Shown here piece after piece: positions 1-6,966 of a stretch of DNA of 27,301 bases. The notes beneath the pieces are model-generated. The model had not been told where the DNA came from. It worked only from the letters and a program-made list of their open reading frames with translations, and searched no databases. Each line of letters starts with the position of its first letter. The stretch's first letter is position 1. Made by a program: the position numbers and the translations under genes. The DNA comes from Methanocrinis alkalitolerans (GTDB taxonomy: Archaea > Halobacteriota > Methanosarcinia > Methanotrichales > Methanotrichaceae), in contig NZ_JARFPL010000031.1 of assembly GCF_029167205.1 (NCBI RefSeq), positions 1 to 27,301 of the forward strand. The letters are read 5' to 3'.

Positions 1-127
1 TTAATATCGTGTTGACAAATTCTAGTAAAATTATTTTAAACAAAATTTGAGTTAAACGTTTGAATTTATGCACATTTTGGCAAGCAATAAAATCTTAATT
101 TTGCATAGACTTACTGCGGAATGCCGG
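1..127. mobile_element. Right-hand part of a MITE copy, cut by the window edge
   Basis: This AT-rich stretch matches 25994-26120 over its full 127 bases with only four substitutions seen by eye. It ends in the same terminal sequence ATGCCGG. The complete copy at 25839-26120 has terminal inverted repeats and a target duplication, so this is the right end of a second copy whose left end lies before the window. No coding capacity is visible. Confidence 0.8.
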
Positions 128-317
128 CTCTATTATCCTTCCCGTATCGTTCTTTCAAAAATATATTTCCAGCACCGGTTCTACCATAATCGGGGCAATC
201 CTCCTCCCAGCACCAGAATTTAGATAAATCCAACTTTTCCTCCATCGCTACACCCAATCATAATTGGAGGCGGTAATATATAAATTATTCAGTCATACAA
301 GCACACGACCCGATCTC
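128..317. other. Non-coding stretch between the MITE end and the kae1 stop
   Basis: No ORF with archaeal coding character is present. The stretch is of mixed composition and becomes AT-rich near 270-290, where termination of the leftward kae1 transcript is plausible. No clear hairpin or long T-run is visible. Confidence 0.4.
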
Positions 318-1328
318 TCACACCCATGTGACCTCCACCTCGTCGGTCCGGTACCCCGGCCGGACCCGCGACTCGGCGAGGGAGGTCGTCACCCCCGCCT
401 TCAGCATGACAAGGCCGGTGTATGCGATCATCGAGCCGTTGTCCCCCATGAACCTCATCTCGGGGACGAAGAATCTCGCCCCCCTTTCCTCGCACATTAT
501 ATTGAGCATCTCGCGGAGGCGGGAGTTGGCGCCGACGCCCCCCACCAGTAGTACTTCTCTCTTCTCGGCGTGGGCAAGCGCCCTCTCGGTCACCTCGACG
601 AGCATGGCGAAGGCCGTCTCCTGGAAGGAGGAGCAGACGTCGGCGAGGTCATGCTTCTTTGCAGCCTGGGCCGCCGCTGTCGAGAGCCCCGAAAAGGAGA
701 GGTCCATCCCCTTGACGACGTAGGGCAGCGGTATGTACTCCTTCGCCGACTTCGCCAGGGCCTCCAATTTGGGGCCTCCGGGGTGGGGAAGGCCCACCTG
801 CCGCGCGAACTTGTCCAGAGCGTTTCCGACGCTTATGTCCAGGGTCTCGCCGAAGATCCGGTACCGCCCGCGCCTCAGGGCCAGGACCTGGGAGTTTCCG
901 CCGCTGACGTATAGGACGACCGGATCGGCGGCGCCGGTCTTCCACTTGCCGACCTCGATGTGGGCGATGCAGTGGTTGACGCCCACCAGGGGAACCCCGA
1001 AACGGAGGGAAAGGGCCCGGGCCGCCGTCGCCACCGTCCGCAGGCACGGCCCGAGCCCCGGCCCCATGGAGAAGGCGATGGCATCGATGGCTAAGCCCTC
1101 ACATCGGGCGGCGTCCAGGACGGCTTTGACGACCGGCGCCATATGCTCGGCGTGGTGCTGGGCCGCCTCCCTCGGGTGGATACCCCCCTTGGCGGGGGCG
1201 TAGGTGGCGCTCTCCTCGGCGATGACGTCCTCCTCGTCGACGATGGCGCAGCTGAGGTTCCAGGCCGTCCCCTCCAGCCCCAGGACGATCGTCCTTCCAT
1301 CCTCTCCTCTATCCAGATTCTCTCCCAT
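318..1328 (-). CDS. kae1: Kae1, tRNA N6-threonylcarbamoyladenosine (t6A37) synthase catalytic subunit
   Basis: This is the catalytic subunit of the KEOPS complex, which transfers the threonylcarbamoyl group from threonylcarbamoyl-AMP to A37 of ANN-decoding tRNAs. The 336-residue protein has the ASKHA fold signature. Metal ligands H119 and H123 lie in the motif NHCIAHIE. It also has SGGNSQV, a GGPKLEALA segment and the nucleotide-binding GGVGANSRLREM near the C-terminus. The ATG at 1328 fits the family length. In many euryarchaea Kae1 is fused to the kinase Bud32. Here the reading frame stops right after the Kae1 domain (RTDEVEVTWV), so Bud32 must be encoded elsewhere. It lies 61 bp downstream of purD on the same strand and is probably co-transcribed with it. 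Confidence 0.95.
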   Translation of the reverse strand: MGENLDRGEDGRTIVLGLEGTAWNLSCAIVDEEDVIAEESATYAPAKGGIHPREAAQHHAEHMAPVVKAVLDAARCEGLAIDAIAFSMGPGLGPCLRTVATAARALSLRFGVPLVGVNHCIAHIEVGKWKTGAADPVVLYVSGGNSQVLALRRGRYRIFGETLDISVGNALDKFARQVGLPHPGGPKLEALAKSAKEYIPLPYVVKGMDLSFSGLSTAAAQAAKKHDLADVCSSFQETAFAMLVEVTERALAHAEKREVLLVGGVGANSRLREMLNIMCEERGARFFVPEMRFMGDNGSMIAYTGLVMLKAGVTTSLAESRVRPGYRTDEVEVTWV

Positions 1329-1389
1329 CTCTTGACCATCCCCTCAGCTTCACCATCTCTAACACCTAGCTCATCTCCCCATCTCGCCT

Positions 1390-2817
1390 TCAGGGGGAGA
1401 GGCCGATGTCCCGCCGGTACCTGATCCCGTTGAACTTGATCCTTCTTATGTTATCGTAGGCCCTCTCCCTCGCCGCCGCCAGGGAGGCGCCCCGGCCGAC
1501 GACGGTGAGGACTCGCCCGCCGGTGGTGAAGAGCCTCTCCTCCCCCCTGGCGTCCCTGCCGAAGGCGGTCCCGTTGTGGTAGACTAGGACTTCAGGATCG
1601 ACCTTATCGAGCCCCCGGATCGGCATGTTGGTGTAGTGGGGGCCGGGGTATCCGGGCCGCTCCTCCGCCGGGCCGCTGGCGGCGGGCTTTACCACCCTCC
1701 CGCTGATGGCGCAGACCCCGACGCAGGTATCGGGGGACCATTTGAGCTTCACGGAGTCGAGCTTTCCATCCAGGACCGCCCGGGAGAGGAGGTACATGTC
1801 CGTCTCCAGGCGGGGGAGGATCACCTCCGCCTCAGGGTCGCCGAGCCTCACGTTGATCTCCAGGACCTTTGGAACCCTTTCTCCCTCCTCCTCGGTGATC
1901 ATCAGGCCGAAGTATATCATCCCCCGGTACTCAAAGCCCGTCTCCTCTCGAAACCCCCGAATGGTGGGGACGGCGATCTCCTCCATGATCCGCTCCGAGA
2001 GGTCGTCGTCGAGCCAGGGGTGGGGAGAGTAGCCACCCATCCCGCCGGTGTTGGGGTTGTGGTCGAGGGTCGGGTTTCCCGATAGCCTGTTGTAGAGCCG
2101 GATCGCCACCTCCTCGCCGGGGCCGAAGGCCCTCTTGTAGTCCATCGCCGACTCCAGGGGAAGGACCGTCCTCCCGTCGGTGACGGCGAAGAACATCAGC
2201 TCCTTTCCTTCCAGCCTCTCCTCGATGACGACCCGCCGTCCGGCGTCGCCGAAGAGCCTCGGCTCCACCATGATCCTCTCCACCGCCGAGGCCGCCTCCT
2301 CCTCGGATGCGCAGACGATCGACCCCTTTCCGGCGGCAAGGCCGTCGGCCTTCACCACCAGGTTCTTTTCCGGGTTTTCGGCGCTGAAGGCGGCAATGTG
2401 CCCCAACGCCTCCTCCGGATCGCTGAAGCTGCGGTGGCGCGGAATGGGGACGCCGATCCTTTTGAGGAAGTCCTTGGCGTCGGCCTTGCTCCCCTCCAGG
2501 ACCGTCGCCTCCCGTCGCGGACCGACGACGTCGAGCTCCTCCTCGGAGAAGACGTTGACGATCCCGTCGGATAGGTAACCCTCGGGGCCTACGAAGGTCA
2601 GATCGATCCTCTCCTTCCTGGCGAAGGAGGCGAGCTCGGGGATCTCCTTGATGGGATCTCCACCGGAGAGGGCGATACTGCACTTCTCCATCATGGAACT
2701 ACCCGCGTTTCCCGGGGCTACATAGACCCGCTCCACCAGGGGGGACCTCGCGAAGGCATGGGCTATGGCGTTTCCCCTGCCGCCGGCGTCTACTACCAGA
2801 ACCTTTCCACCAGACAT
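1390..2817 (-). CDS. purD: Phosphoribosylamine-glycine ligase (GAR synthetase)
   Basis: This enzyme carries out the second step of de novo purine synthesis: ATP-dependent joining of glycine to 5-phosphoribosylamine. The N-terminus (KVLVVDAGGRGNAIAHAF) is the PurD Rossmann-like start. It is followed by an ATP-grasp domain with KADGLAAGKGS, the long conserved loop around NTGGMGGYSPHPW, and the metal-binding EINVRLGDPE. The ATG at 2817 (MSGGKVLVV) is preferred over an in-frame TTG at 2850, because homologues begin just before the first beta strand. That gives 475 residues, slightly longer than bacterial PurD (about 430), as is usual in archaea. It is divergent from glnA. Confidence 0.95.
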   Translation of the reverse strand: MSGGKVLVVDAGGRGNAIAHAFARSPLVERVYVAPGNAGSSMMEKCSIALSGGDPIKEIPELASFARKERIDLTFVGPEGYLSDGIVNVFSEEELDVVGPRREATVLEGSKADAKDFLKRIGVPIPRHRSFSDPEEALGHIAAFSAENPEKNLVVKADGLAAGKGSIVCASEEEAASAVERIMVEPRLFGDAGRRVVIEERLEGKELMFFAVTDGRTVLPLESAMDYKRAFGPGEEVAIRLYNRLSGNPTLDHNPNTGGMGGYSPHPWLDDDLSERIMEEIAVPTIRGFREETGFEYRGMIYFGLMITEEEGERVPKVLEINVRLGDPEAEVILPRLETDMYLLSRAVLDGKLDSVKLKWSPDTCVGVCAISGRVVKPAASGPAEERPGYPGPHYTNMPIRGLDKVDPEVLVYHNGTAFGRDARGEERLFTTGGRVLTVVGRGASLAAARERAYDNIRRIKFNGIRYRRDIGLSP

Positions 2818-2883
2818 TTGATCTACCGCGCAGTTCCTGGTAGATGCCAATAGATAAGGGTAATTGAGCCCCCTCGGGCCGAT

Positions 2884-2896
2884 GACTATATTAAAG
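2884..2896. promoter_or_regulatory. Shared TATA-like element between purD and glnA
   Basis: GACTATATTAAAG reads as a TATA box on both strands (TTTAATATAG on the minus strand). It lies about 70 bp upstream of the purD ATG and about 145 bp upstream of the glnA ATG. A start about 25 bp away would give purD a short leader and glnA a leader of about 120 nt containing the hairpins described in the next entry. Which direction is used cannot be decided from the sequence. Confidence 0.45.
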
Positions 2897-2990
2897 GAGG
2901 TCGGTCCATCTGGGACCTTTAGAGGAAACTCCCGCCCCCAAAGTCCTCAAGCCCGCAGGACGGCAACCGCAGAGGAGGGCGAGGAACGGG
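2895..2990 (+). promoter_or_regulatory. Hairpin-rich leader or small structured RNA upstream of glnA
   Basis: Several short complementary segments follow the TATA-like element. GGTCC (2903-2907) pairs with GGACC (2913-2917). GAG-GAAA-CTC at 2922-2931 forms a GNRA-type tetraloop. GTCCT (2943-2947) pairs with AGGAC (2957-2961). CGCCC (2933-2937) pairs with GGGCG (2977-2981) and encloses the preceding hairpin. This is more structure than an ordinary spacer shows. No known riboswitch or RNA family was recognised. Confidence 0.35.
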
Positions 2991-3035
2991 GTACGTCATC
3001 GATATAGATCTCCATCAAGGGGTGTAAGACCAATC

Positions 3036-4361
3036 ATGTACTCAATAGACCAGTTGTTAGAGACGATCCGCGACAAGAACGTCGAGTTTCTCCGGCTGCA
3101 GTTCACCGACATCCAGGGGCTGGTGAAGAGCGTCTCGATCCCCGCCACCAGGCTCGGAAAGGCCCTCGACTCGGGGACCGGCTTCGACGGCTCTTCCATC
3201 GAGGGGTTCGCCAGAATTCAGGAGTCGGATATGCTCCTTCGGCCGGACATATCCTCCTTCGCCCTCCTCCCCTGGAGGGCGAGAGAGAACAAGAACGTGG
3301 CAAGGCTTATCTGCGACGTCTACAAACCGAACGGCCAGCCCTTCGAGGGGGATCCGAGGTTCGTTCTGAAGAGGGCGATGAAGAAGGCCGAGGAGATGGG
3401 TTACACCATGAACGTCGGCCCGGAGCTGGAGTTCTTCCTCTTCAAGATGGAGAACGGTAGGGCCACCACCATCCCCCACGACTTCGCCGGCTACTTCGAC
3501 TTCGGCCCCGTCGACCTCGCCGAGGACATAAGAAGGGAGATCGTCCTCGCCCTGACGGAGATGGGGTTCAAGATCGAGGCCTCCCACCACGAGGTGGCAA
3601 AAGGGCAGCACGAGATCGACTTCACCTACGGCGAGGCCCTTCGGACCGCCGACAACGTCGTCACCTTCAAGTACGTCACCAGGACGATCGCCATGAGGAA
3701 CGGCCTCGCCGCCACCTTCATGCCCAAGCCGGTCTACGGCGCCGCAGGCTCCGGGATGCACGTCAACATATCCCTCTTCAGGGGCGAGGAGAACGCCTTC
3801 TTCGACCCTGAAGCGAAGATGCAGCTCTCCGACCTCGCCCGCCATTTCGTTGGAGGGCTTCTGGAGCACGCCCCCGCCATCACCGCCATCACAAACCCCC
3901 TGGTCAACTCCTACAAGAGGCTCGTATCGGGGTTTGAGGCCCCCGTATACATAGGATGGTCGGGGCCGAACCGCTCCTCCCTCATCAGGGTCCCCAGCGG
4001 CAGGGGCCTGAGCACCAGGCTCGAGTTCCGGTCGCCGGACCCCTCCTGCAGCCCCTACCTGGGATTCGCCGCGATCCTGGCGGCGGGGCTCGACGGCGTC
4101 AGAAGGAAGATCGAGCCGGAAGACCCCGTGGACCTGAACATCTACGAGCTCTCTGACGAGGAGCGCGGGCGGCTCGGGATAAGGCTCCTCCCCTCCAACC
4201 TCCGGGAGGCTCTCGACTTCCTGGAGGAGGATATGGTCGTCAGGGACGCCCTCGGCGAGCACGTCTACGCCAACTTCAGCAGGCTCGGCTCCCTGGAGTG
4301 GGAGATGTACAACCGCCAGGTCCACCCCTGGGAGGTCGAGAGGTACATCAACACCATCTGA
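3036..4361 (+). CDS. glnA: Glutamine synthetase, type I-alpha
   Basis: The enzyme makes glutamine from glutamate, ammonia and ATP and is the main ammonia-assimilation step. The 441-residue protein has all the type I landmarks: TGFDGSSIEGF, the metal-binding GPELEFFLF, GQHEIDF, AAGSGMHVNISL, NSYKRLVSGFEAPVY, GWSGPNRSSLIR, and the LEFRSPDPSCSPYL segment. The region that carries the adenylylated Tyr in I-beta enzymes (NLYDLP) reads NIYELSDEERGRLG here. The size also fits the I-alpha class, which is controlled by feedback or protein partners rather than adenylylation. An upstream AAGGGGTG about 15 nt before the ATG may serve as ribosome-binding site. A typical NrpR operator (GGAA-N6-TTCC) was not seen in the leader. 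Confidence 0.97.
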   Translation: MYSIDQLLETIRDKNVEFLRLQFTDIQGLVKSVSIPATRLGKALDSGTGFDGSSIEGFARIQESDMLLRPDISSFALLPWRARENKNVARLICDVYKPNGQPFEGDPRFVLKRAMKKAEEMGYTMNVGPELEFFLFKMENGRATTIPHDFAGYFDFGPVDLAEDIRREIVLALTEMGFKIEASHHEVAKGQHEIDFTYGEALRTADNVVTFKYVTRTIAMRNGLAATFMPKPVYGAAGSGMHVNISLFRGEENAFFDPEAKMQLSDLARHFVGGLLEHAPAITAITNPLVNSYKRLVSGFEAPVYIGWSGPNRSSLIRVPSGRGLSTRLEFRSPDPSCSPYLGFAAILAAGLDGVRRKIEPEDPVDLNIYELSDEERGRLGIRLLPSNLREALDFLEEDMVVRDALGEHVYANFSRLGSLEWEMYNRQVHPWEVERYINTI

Positions 4362-4438
4362 GGGAGGGCGAAAAGCGGATCGATATCGACTTCTGGAGGA
4401 GCGCCGCCTCCGGAGGCCAACTTCCTCCAGAGCCGAAA

Positions 4439-4449
4439 CGTATTTAACC
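4439..4449 (+). promoter_or_regulatory. TATA box for the tRNA-Lys/tRNA-Trp transcript
   Basis: CGTATTTAACC lies about 27 bp before the first base of tRNA-Lys. That is the expected distance for an archaeal promoter with a start at or just before the tRNA. Confidence 0.6.
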
Positions 4450-4470
4450 AGCATCGTATATGGAAAGTCC

Positions 4471-4544
4471 GGGCCGGTAGCTTAGTCAGGCAGAGCGAAA
4501 GGCTCTTAACCTTTAGGTCGGGGGTTCAAATCCCTCTCGGCCCG
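4471..4544 (+). tRNA. tRNA-Lys(CTT)
   Basis: The cloverleaf folds completely. The acceptor GGGCCGG pairs with TCGGCCC. The anticodon stem AAAGG/CCTTT encloses the loop CTCTTAA, with anticodon CTT at 4505-4507. The T-arm is GGGGG-TTCAAAT-CCCTC, and the discriminator is G4544. No CCA is encoded. tRNA-Trp follows after 6 bp, so the two are probably one transcript. Confidence 0.95.
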
Positions 4545-4550
4545 CTTTGA

Positions 4551-4727
4551 GGGGCTGTGGCCTAGTCAGGTATGGCGACGGGCTCCAGCGGTATGATTGA
4601 TGATGAGCAACGGGTCTGCTGAGGCCTCTCGACGGGGAGGCCGTTGATGATCCGTTGGAGCACTGAGAGTTCCGCTCTCGGTATCGGAGAGACCCGTCGA
4701 TCGTGCGTTCGAATCGCACCAGCCCCA
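4551..4727 (+). tRNA. tRNA-Trp(CCA) with a 103-nt archaeal intron
   Basis: Exons 4551-4588 and 4692-4727 form a 74-nt tRNA. The acceptor GGGGCTG pairs with CAGCCCC and the discriminator is A4727. The anticodon stem ACGGG (4578-4582) pairs with CCCGT (4693-4697). The anticodon CCA is at 4585-4587, and the T-arm is GTGCG-TTCGAAT-CGCAC. The splice junctions follow from a bulge-helix-bulge: CTCC (4583-4586) pairs with GGAG (4686-4689), flanked by the 3-nt bulges AGC (4587-4589) and AGA (4690-4692). Cutting after the second base of each bulge places the intron at the canonical position 37/38. No CCA end is encoded. Confidence 0.95.
4589..4691 (+). ncRNA. tRNA-Trp intron acting as a box C/D 2'-O-methylation guide RNA
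   Basis: The intron carries box C (ATGATGA, 4600-4606), box D' (CTGA, 4619-4622), box C' (TTGATGA, 4644-4650) and box D (CTGA, 4663-4666). The guide before D (4652-4660) pairs with 4583-4591 of the same precursor. Its fifth base upstream of D, G4658, faces C4585, which is tRNA position 34. The guide before D' (4610-4617) pairs with 4690-4697, and its fifth base, G4614, faces C4693, which is position 39. This matches the known role of the tRNA-Trp intron in Haloferax (methylation at 34 and 39), with C instead of U at 39. Both duplexes include intron bases, so modification should precede splicing. Confidence 0.9.
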
Positions 4728-4748
4728 CTATTTTTGACGAAGGATGAT

Positions 4749-4757
4749 CTTAAATAT
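4749..4757 (+). promoter_or_regulatory. TATA box for the gene at 4790
   Basis: CTTAAATAT lies about 37 bp before the ATG at 4790, leaving room for a short leader that contains the GGTGA ribosome-binding site at 4783-4787. Confidence 0.5.
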
Positions 4758-4789
4758 CCATATGGGGTATAATCGGCAGGTTGGTGAAG

Positions 4790-5095
4790 ATGTACGAGGA
4801 TGTCATTACCACATGCTGGTCCATAAGAGAGGTCAACAAGAACCTCCAGGACAGAGAATCGATGGAAAGTTATTCGATCAGCTACCTGAAGAAGGCCTGC
4901 ATGCACCTCTCCGGGATCCTGGCCGCCGGGGAGGGGCAAGATGAAGAGATAGAGGTCGTCGATAGGGCAGGGAAGGCCACCAGGTTCACGGTGGGAGAGG
5001 TGGCGGAGATGCTCAAAGAGACCAAGAAGATCATCGAGTTCAACCTCATCGACCACGTCGACGATTGGGCCAGGTCCAAGGCGAAGAACGGCTGA
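4790..5095 (+). CDS. Small conserved-looking protein of unknown function (101 aa)
   Basis: Not recognised. The ATG at 4790 is chosen over in-frame TTG (4781) and GTG (4784) because GGTGA sits 3-7 nt before it and a TATA box lies upstream. The protein is soluble, acidic and mostly helical by composition. The first 45 residues are charged and rich in Ser and Glu, the middle is a short strand-rich part (IEVVDRAGKATRF), and the C-terminus is helical with KETKKIIEF. No cysteine pairs, membrane segment or nucleotide-binding motif are seen. It stands alone between the tRNA pair and nfo, with its own promoter and a downstream T-run. Codon usage is like that of the neighbouring GC-rich genes, which supports it being a real gene. 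Confidence 0.7.
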   Translation: MYEDVITTCWSIREVNKNLQDRESMESYSISYLKKACMHLSGILAAGEGQDEEIEVVDRAGKATRFTVGEVAEMLKETKKIIEFNLIDHVDDWARSKAKNG

Positions 5096-5183
5096 ATGCT
5101 TCTATAGGATGATGAAGGCCGATCCTGCTTGAGAGGCCCCGGCCGCCTCAGGACTCATAGGGCTCATCACAGGATCAGGGATC

Positions 5184-5190
5184 TTTTTTT
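5184..5190 (+). terminator. T-run terminator after the gene at 4790
   Basis: Seven consecutive T residues lie 89 bp past the stop codon, in a stretch without coding signals. Archaeal RNA polymerase terminates at such runs. The rest of 5096-5258 holds nothing else recognisable. Confidence 0.45.
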
Positions 5191-5258
5191 CTTCATCGGC
5201 GGCGCGAGCGAGGGGGCCAAAATGCCCCCCTCCTCTCCCCTGCCGCCTCTTCGGGAAA

Positions 5259-5266
5259 GTATAAAA
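5259..5266 (+). promoter_or_regulatory. TATA box upstream of nfo
   Basis: AGTATAAA within GGGAAAGTATAAAACGG has a purine-rich BRE-like flank. It lies about 105 bp before the preferred nfo ATG, implying a leader of about 75-80 nt. Confidence 0.5.
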
Positions 5267-5367
5267 CGGTTCTCAAGATAGGTCTCCTCGAAGATAATAA
5301 CCGCTTTTGATGGAGGGGCGTCAGAGCCGTCCCGGCGGGGATGAGATCACAGGTGGGTGAAGGTATT

Positions 5368-6216
5368 ATGGTCAGGGTCGGAGTTCACGTCTCCATAGCG
5401 GGGTCTATAGATAGGGCGGTGGACAGGGCAGAAGAGATCGGTTGCGACACCTTCCAGATATTCTCCCGAAACCCCAGGGGCTGGAGTTTCAAGGAGATAT
5501 CCCAAGAGGCGGCAGAGGAGTTCAAGAGGAAGATACAACGGACAGAGATCGGCCCGGCCGTCGACCATATGCCGTACCTTCCCAACTTCGCGACCCCCAA
5601 GGAGGAGGTGTACCAAAAGTCGGTGGAGGCTCTCGCCCTGGAGCTGGAGAGGTGCGATCTCCTGAGGATCCCCTATCTCGTCACCCACCTTGGAAGCCAT
5701 CTGGACTCCGGCAAGGAGAAGGGGCTTCGAAGGACGGCGGAGGCGATCAAAAAGGCCATATCGGCCACCGAGAATGGGGTGATCCTCCTTTTGGAGACGA
5801 CCTCCGGCTCCAAAAACAGCGTCGGTGGATCTTTCGAGGATCTGGCGGATATCATGAGGCGGGTCGACAGGGAGGATAGGGTCGCCACGTGTTTCGATAC
5901 ATGCCACGCCTTCGCCGCGGGGTACGAGGTGAGGAGCGAGGAGGGGCTGGAGGAGACCCTCGAAGAGTTCGATGAGGAGGTGGGGCTGGAGAAGATCCTG
6001 GTCGTCCACCTCAACGACTCCAAAGGGGTCCGGGGATCGAAGCTCGACCGACACGAACACATCGGCCTCGGGGTTATCGGCGAGGATGGGTTCAGGCAGA
6101 TCCTCCGCCACCCCGCCATAAGAGGCCGCCCCCTCATCCTTGAGACGCCGGTAGATGACAGGAGGGACGACCGGGGGAACATCGCAAAGGTCCGAGAGCT
6201 GGCGGGGGTGGGTTAA
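5368..6216 (+). CDS. nfo: Endonuclease IV (apurinic/apyrimidinic endonuclease)
   Basis: This base-excision-repair enzyme cleaves DNA 5' to abasic sites using three zinc ions. Starting at the ATG at 5368, all nine zinc ligands of E. coli Nfo are found at a constant offset of minus two: H67, H107, E143, D177, H180, H214, D227, H229 and E259. Their motifs include THLGSH, LLETTSG, FDTCHAFAAGY, HLNDSKG and RHEHIGLG. The ATG at 5341 is possible, but GGTGA 8-12 nt before 5368 and homologue alignment (MVRVGVHVS) favour the later start, giving 282 residues. The next gene begins with GTG directly after the TAA, so the two are translationally coupled. Confidence 0.96.
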   Translation: MVRVGVHVSIAGSIDRAVDRAEEIGCDTFQIFSRNPRGWSFKEISQEAAEEFKRKIQRTEIGPAVDHMPYLPNFATPKEEVYQKSVEALALELERCDLLRIPYLVTHLGSHLDSGKEKGLRRTAEAIKKAISATENGVILLLETTSGSKNSVGGSFEDLADIMRRVDREDRVATCFDTCHAFAAGYEVRSEEGLEETLEEFDEEVGLEKILVVHLNDSKGVRGSKLDRHEHIGLGVIGEDGFRQILRHPAIRGRPLILETPVDDRRDDRGNIAKVRELAGVG

Positions 6217-6966
6217 GTGGGCCTCCTCGCTCCGACCCTCTGGGGGAACGTCGCCTCCGTCGCGATCCTCGCCGCCTACGGAAGCCTCGTCCTCGCAGCG
6301 TTCTGGGACCGGCCTTATATCGCGGCCCTCCTCCTCCTCCCCCCACCCATCCTCCTCTGGGCGAGGGTCGCCGATCCGCGAAGGGGGGCGACGATGGCCC
6401 TGGCGGGAGCCGTCATAGGACCGTTGACGGAGATGGCATGCGTTTATGGAGGGCTCTGGACCTACGCCAACACCGGGGGCCTTCCTCTGGTTCCTCCCTG
6501 GAACTTTCCGGCCTGGGCCTGCTTCCCCCCCGCAGTCGTGCTCCTGACCAGGGCCCTCCCGGGGACGGAGCATCCCAAAACCTCTCCCAGAATCCTCCTC
6601 CTTGCCATGGCAGGGATCGGGGTGGAGATCGCGGTCTTCGTCTCCCTGGGGTCTAACCCGCCTCTTGCTCTGGCGGCGGGAGGGGTCCTGGCCGCCGCCC
6701 TCATCGTCGCCATCCCCGGAAGGGCGACCTGGGCGATGATGGGAGCCGGCGCCCTCCTGGGGCCGCTGATCGAGTATCTTCCCATCTCCGCCGGAGGATG
6801 GTGGTACGCCGCCCCCGCCGAGGTCTTTGGGATGCCCGCCTTCATGATCCTCGCCTACGCCGTCTTCGGAGGGCTCCTGGGCACCGCCTCTCTGGCGGCG
6901 GGGGAGATCCTGGGGAGGGGTCGAAGGATGAAGGTTTCGACCTTCAGCCCCGGTCAGGTGAGGTAG
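6217..6966 (+). CDS. Polytopic membrane protein with an internal duplication, unknown function
   Basis: A protein of 249 residues starts at the GTG immediately after the nfo stop. About seven to eight hydrophobic segments are visible. Two halves carry a related motif: GPLTEMACVYGGLWTY followed by a Pro-rich turn (residues about 68-100), and GPLIEYLPISAGGWWY followed by FGMPAFM (about 188-215). This indicates duplication of a membrane unit with shared GPL-x-E, GG-x-W-Y and downstream Gly/Pro positions. Such a pattern occurs in small integral membrane families of the DUF2878 or carotenoid-hydratase-like type, but family membership is not established. The C-terminus is short, basic and cytoplasmic-looking. 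It overlaps the 3' end of the receiver gene by 13 bp, tail to tail. Confidence 0.8.
   Translation: MGLLAPTLWGNVASVAILAAYGSLVLAAFWDRPYIAALLLLPPPILLWARVADPRRGATMALAGAVIGPLTEMACVYGGLWTYANTGGLPLVPPWNFPAWACFPPAVVLLTRALPGTEHPKTSPRILLLAMAGIGVEIAVFVSLGSNPPLALAAGGVLAAALIVAIPGRATWAMMGAGALLGPLIEYLPISAGGWWYAAPAEVFGMPAFMILAYAVFGGLLGTASLAAGEILGRGRRMKVSTFSPGQVR

Noticed and set aside
2895..2990. RNase P RNA, because of the GAGGAAACTCCCGCCC string resembling its first conserved region
   Set aside because: Only about 140 bp are available before glnA, and the distal conserved region (ACAGAA-type) needed for the central pairing is absent.
2818..3035. NrpR-type nitrogen operator before glnA
   Set aside because: No GGAA-N6-TTCC palindrome was seen in the divergent region.
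3057..4454. Long minus-strand frame opposite glnA
   Set aside because: Shadow frame created by the codon bias of glnA; no domain or start signal.
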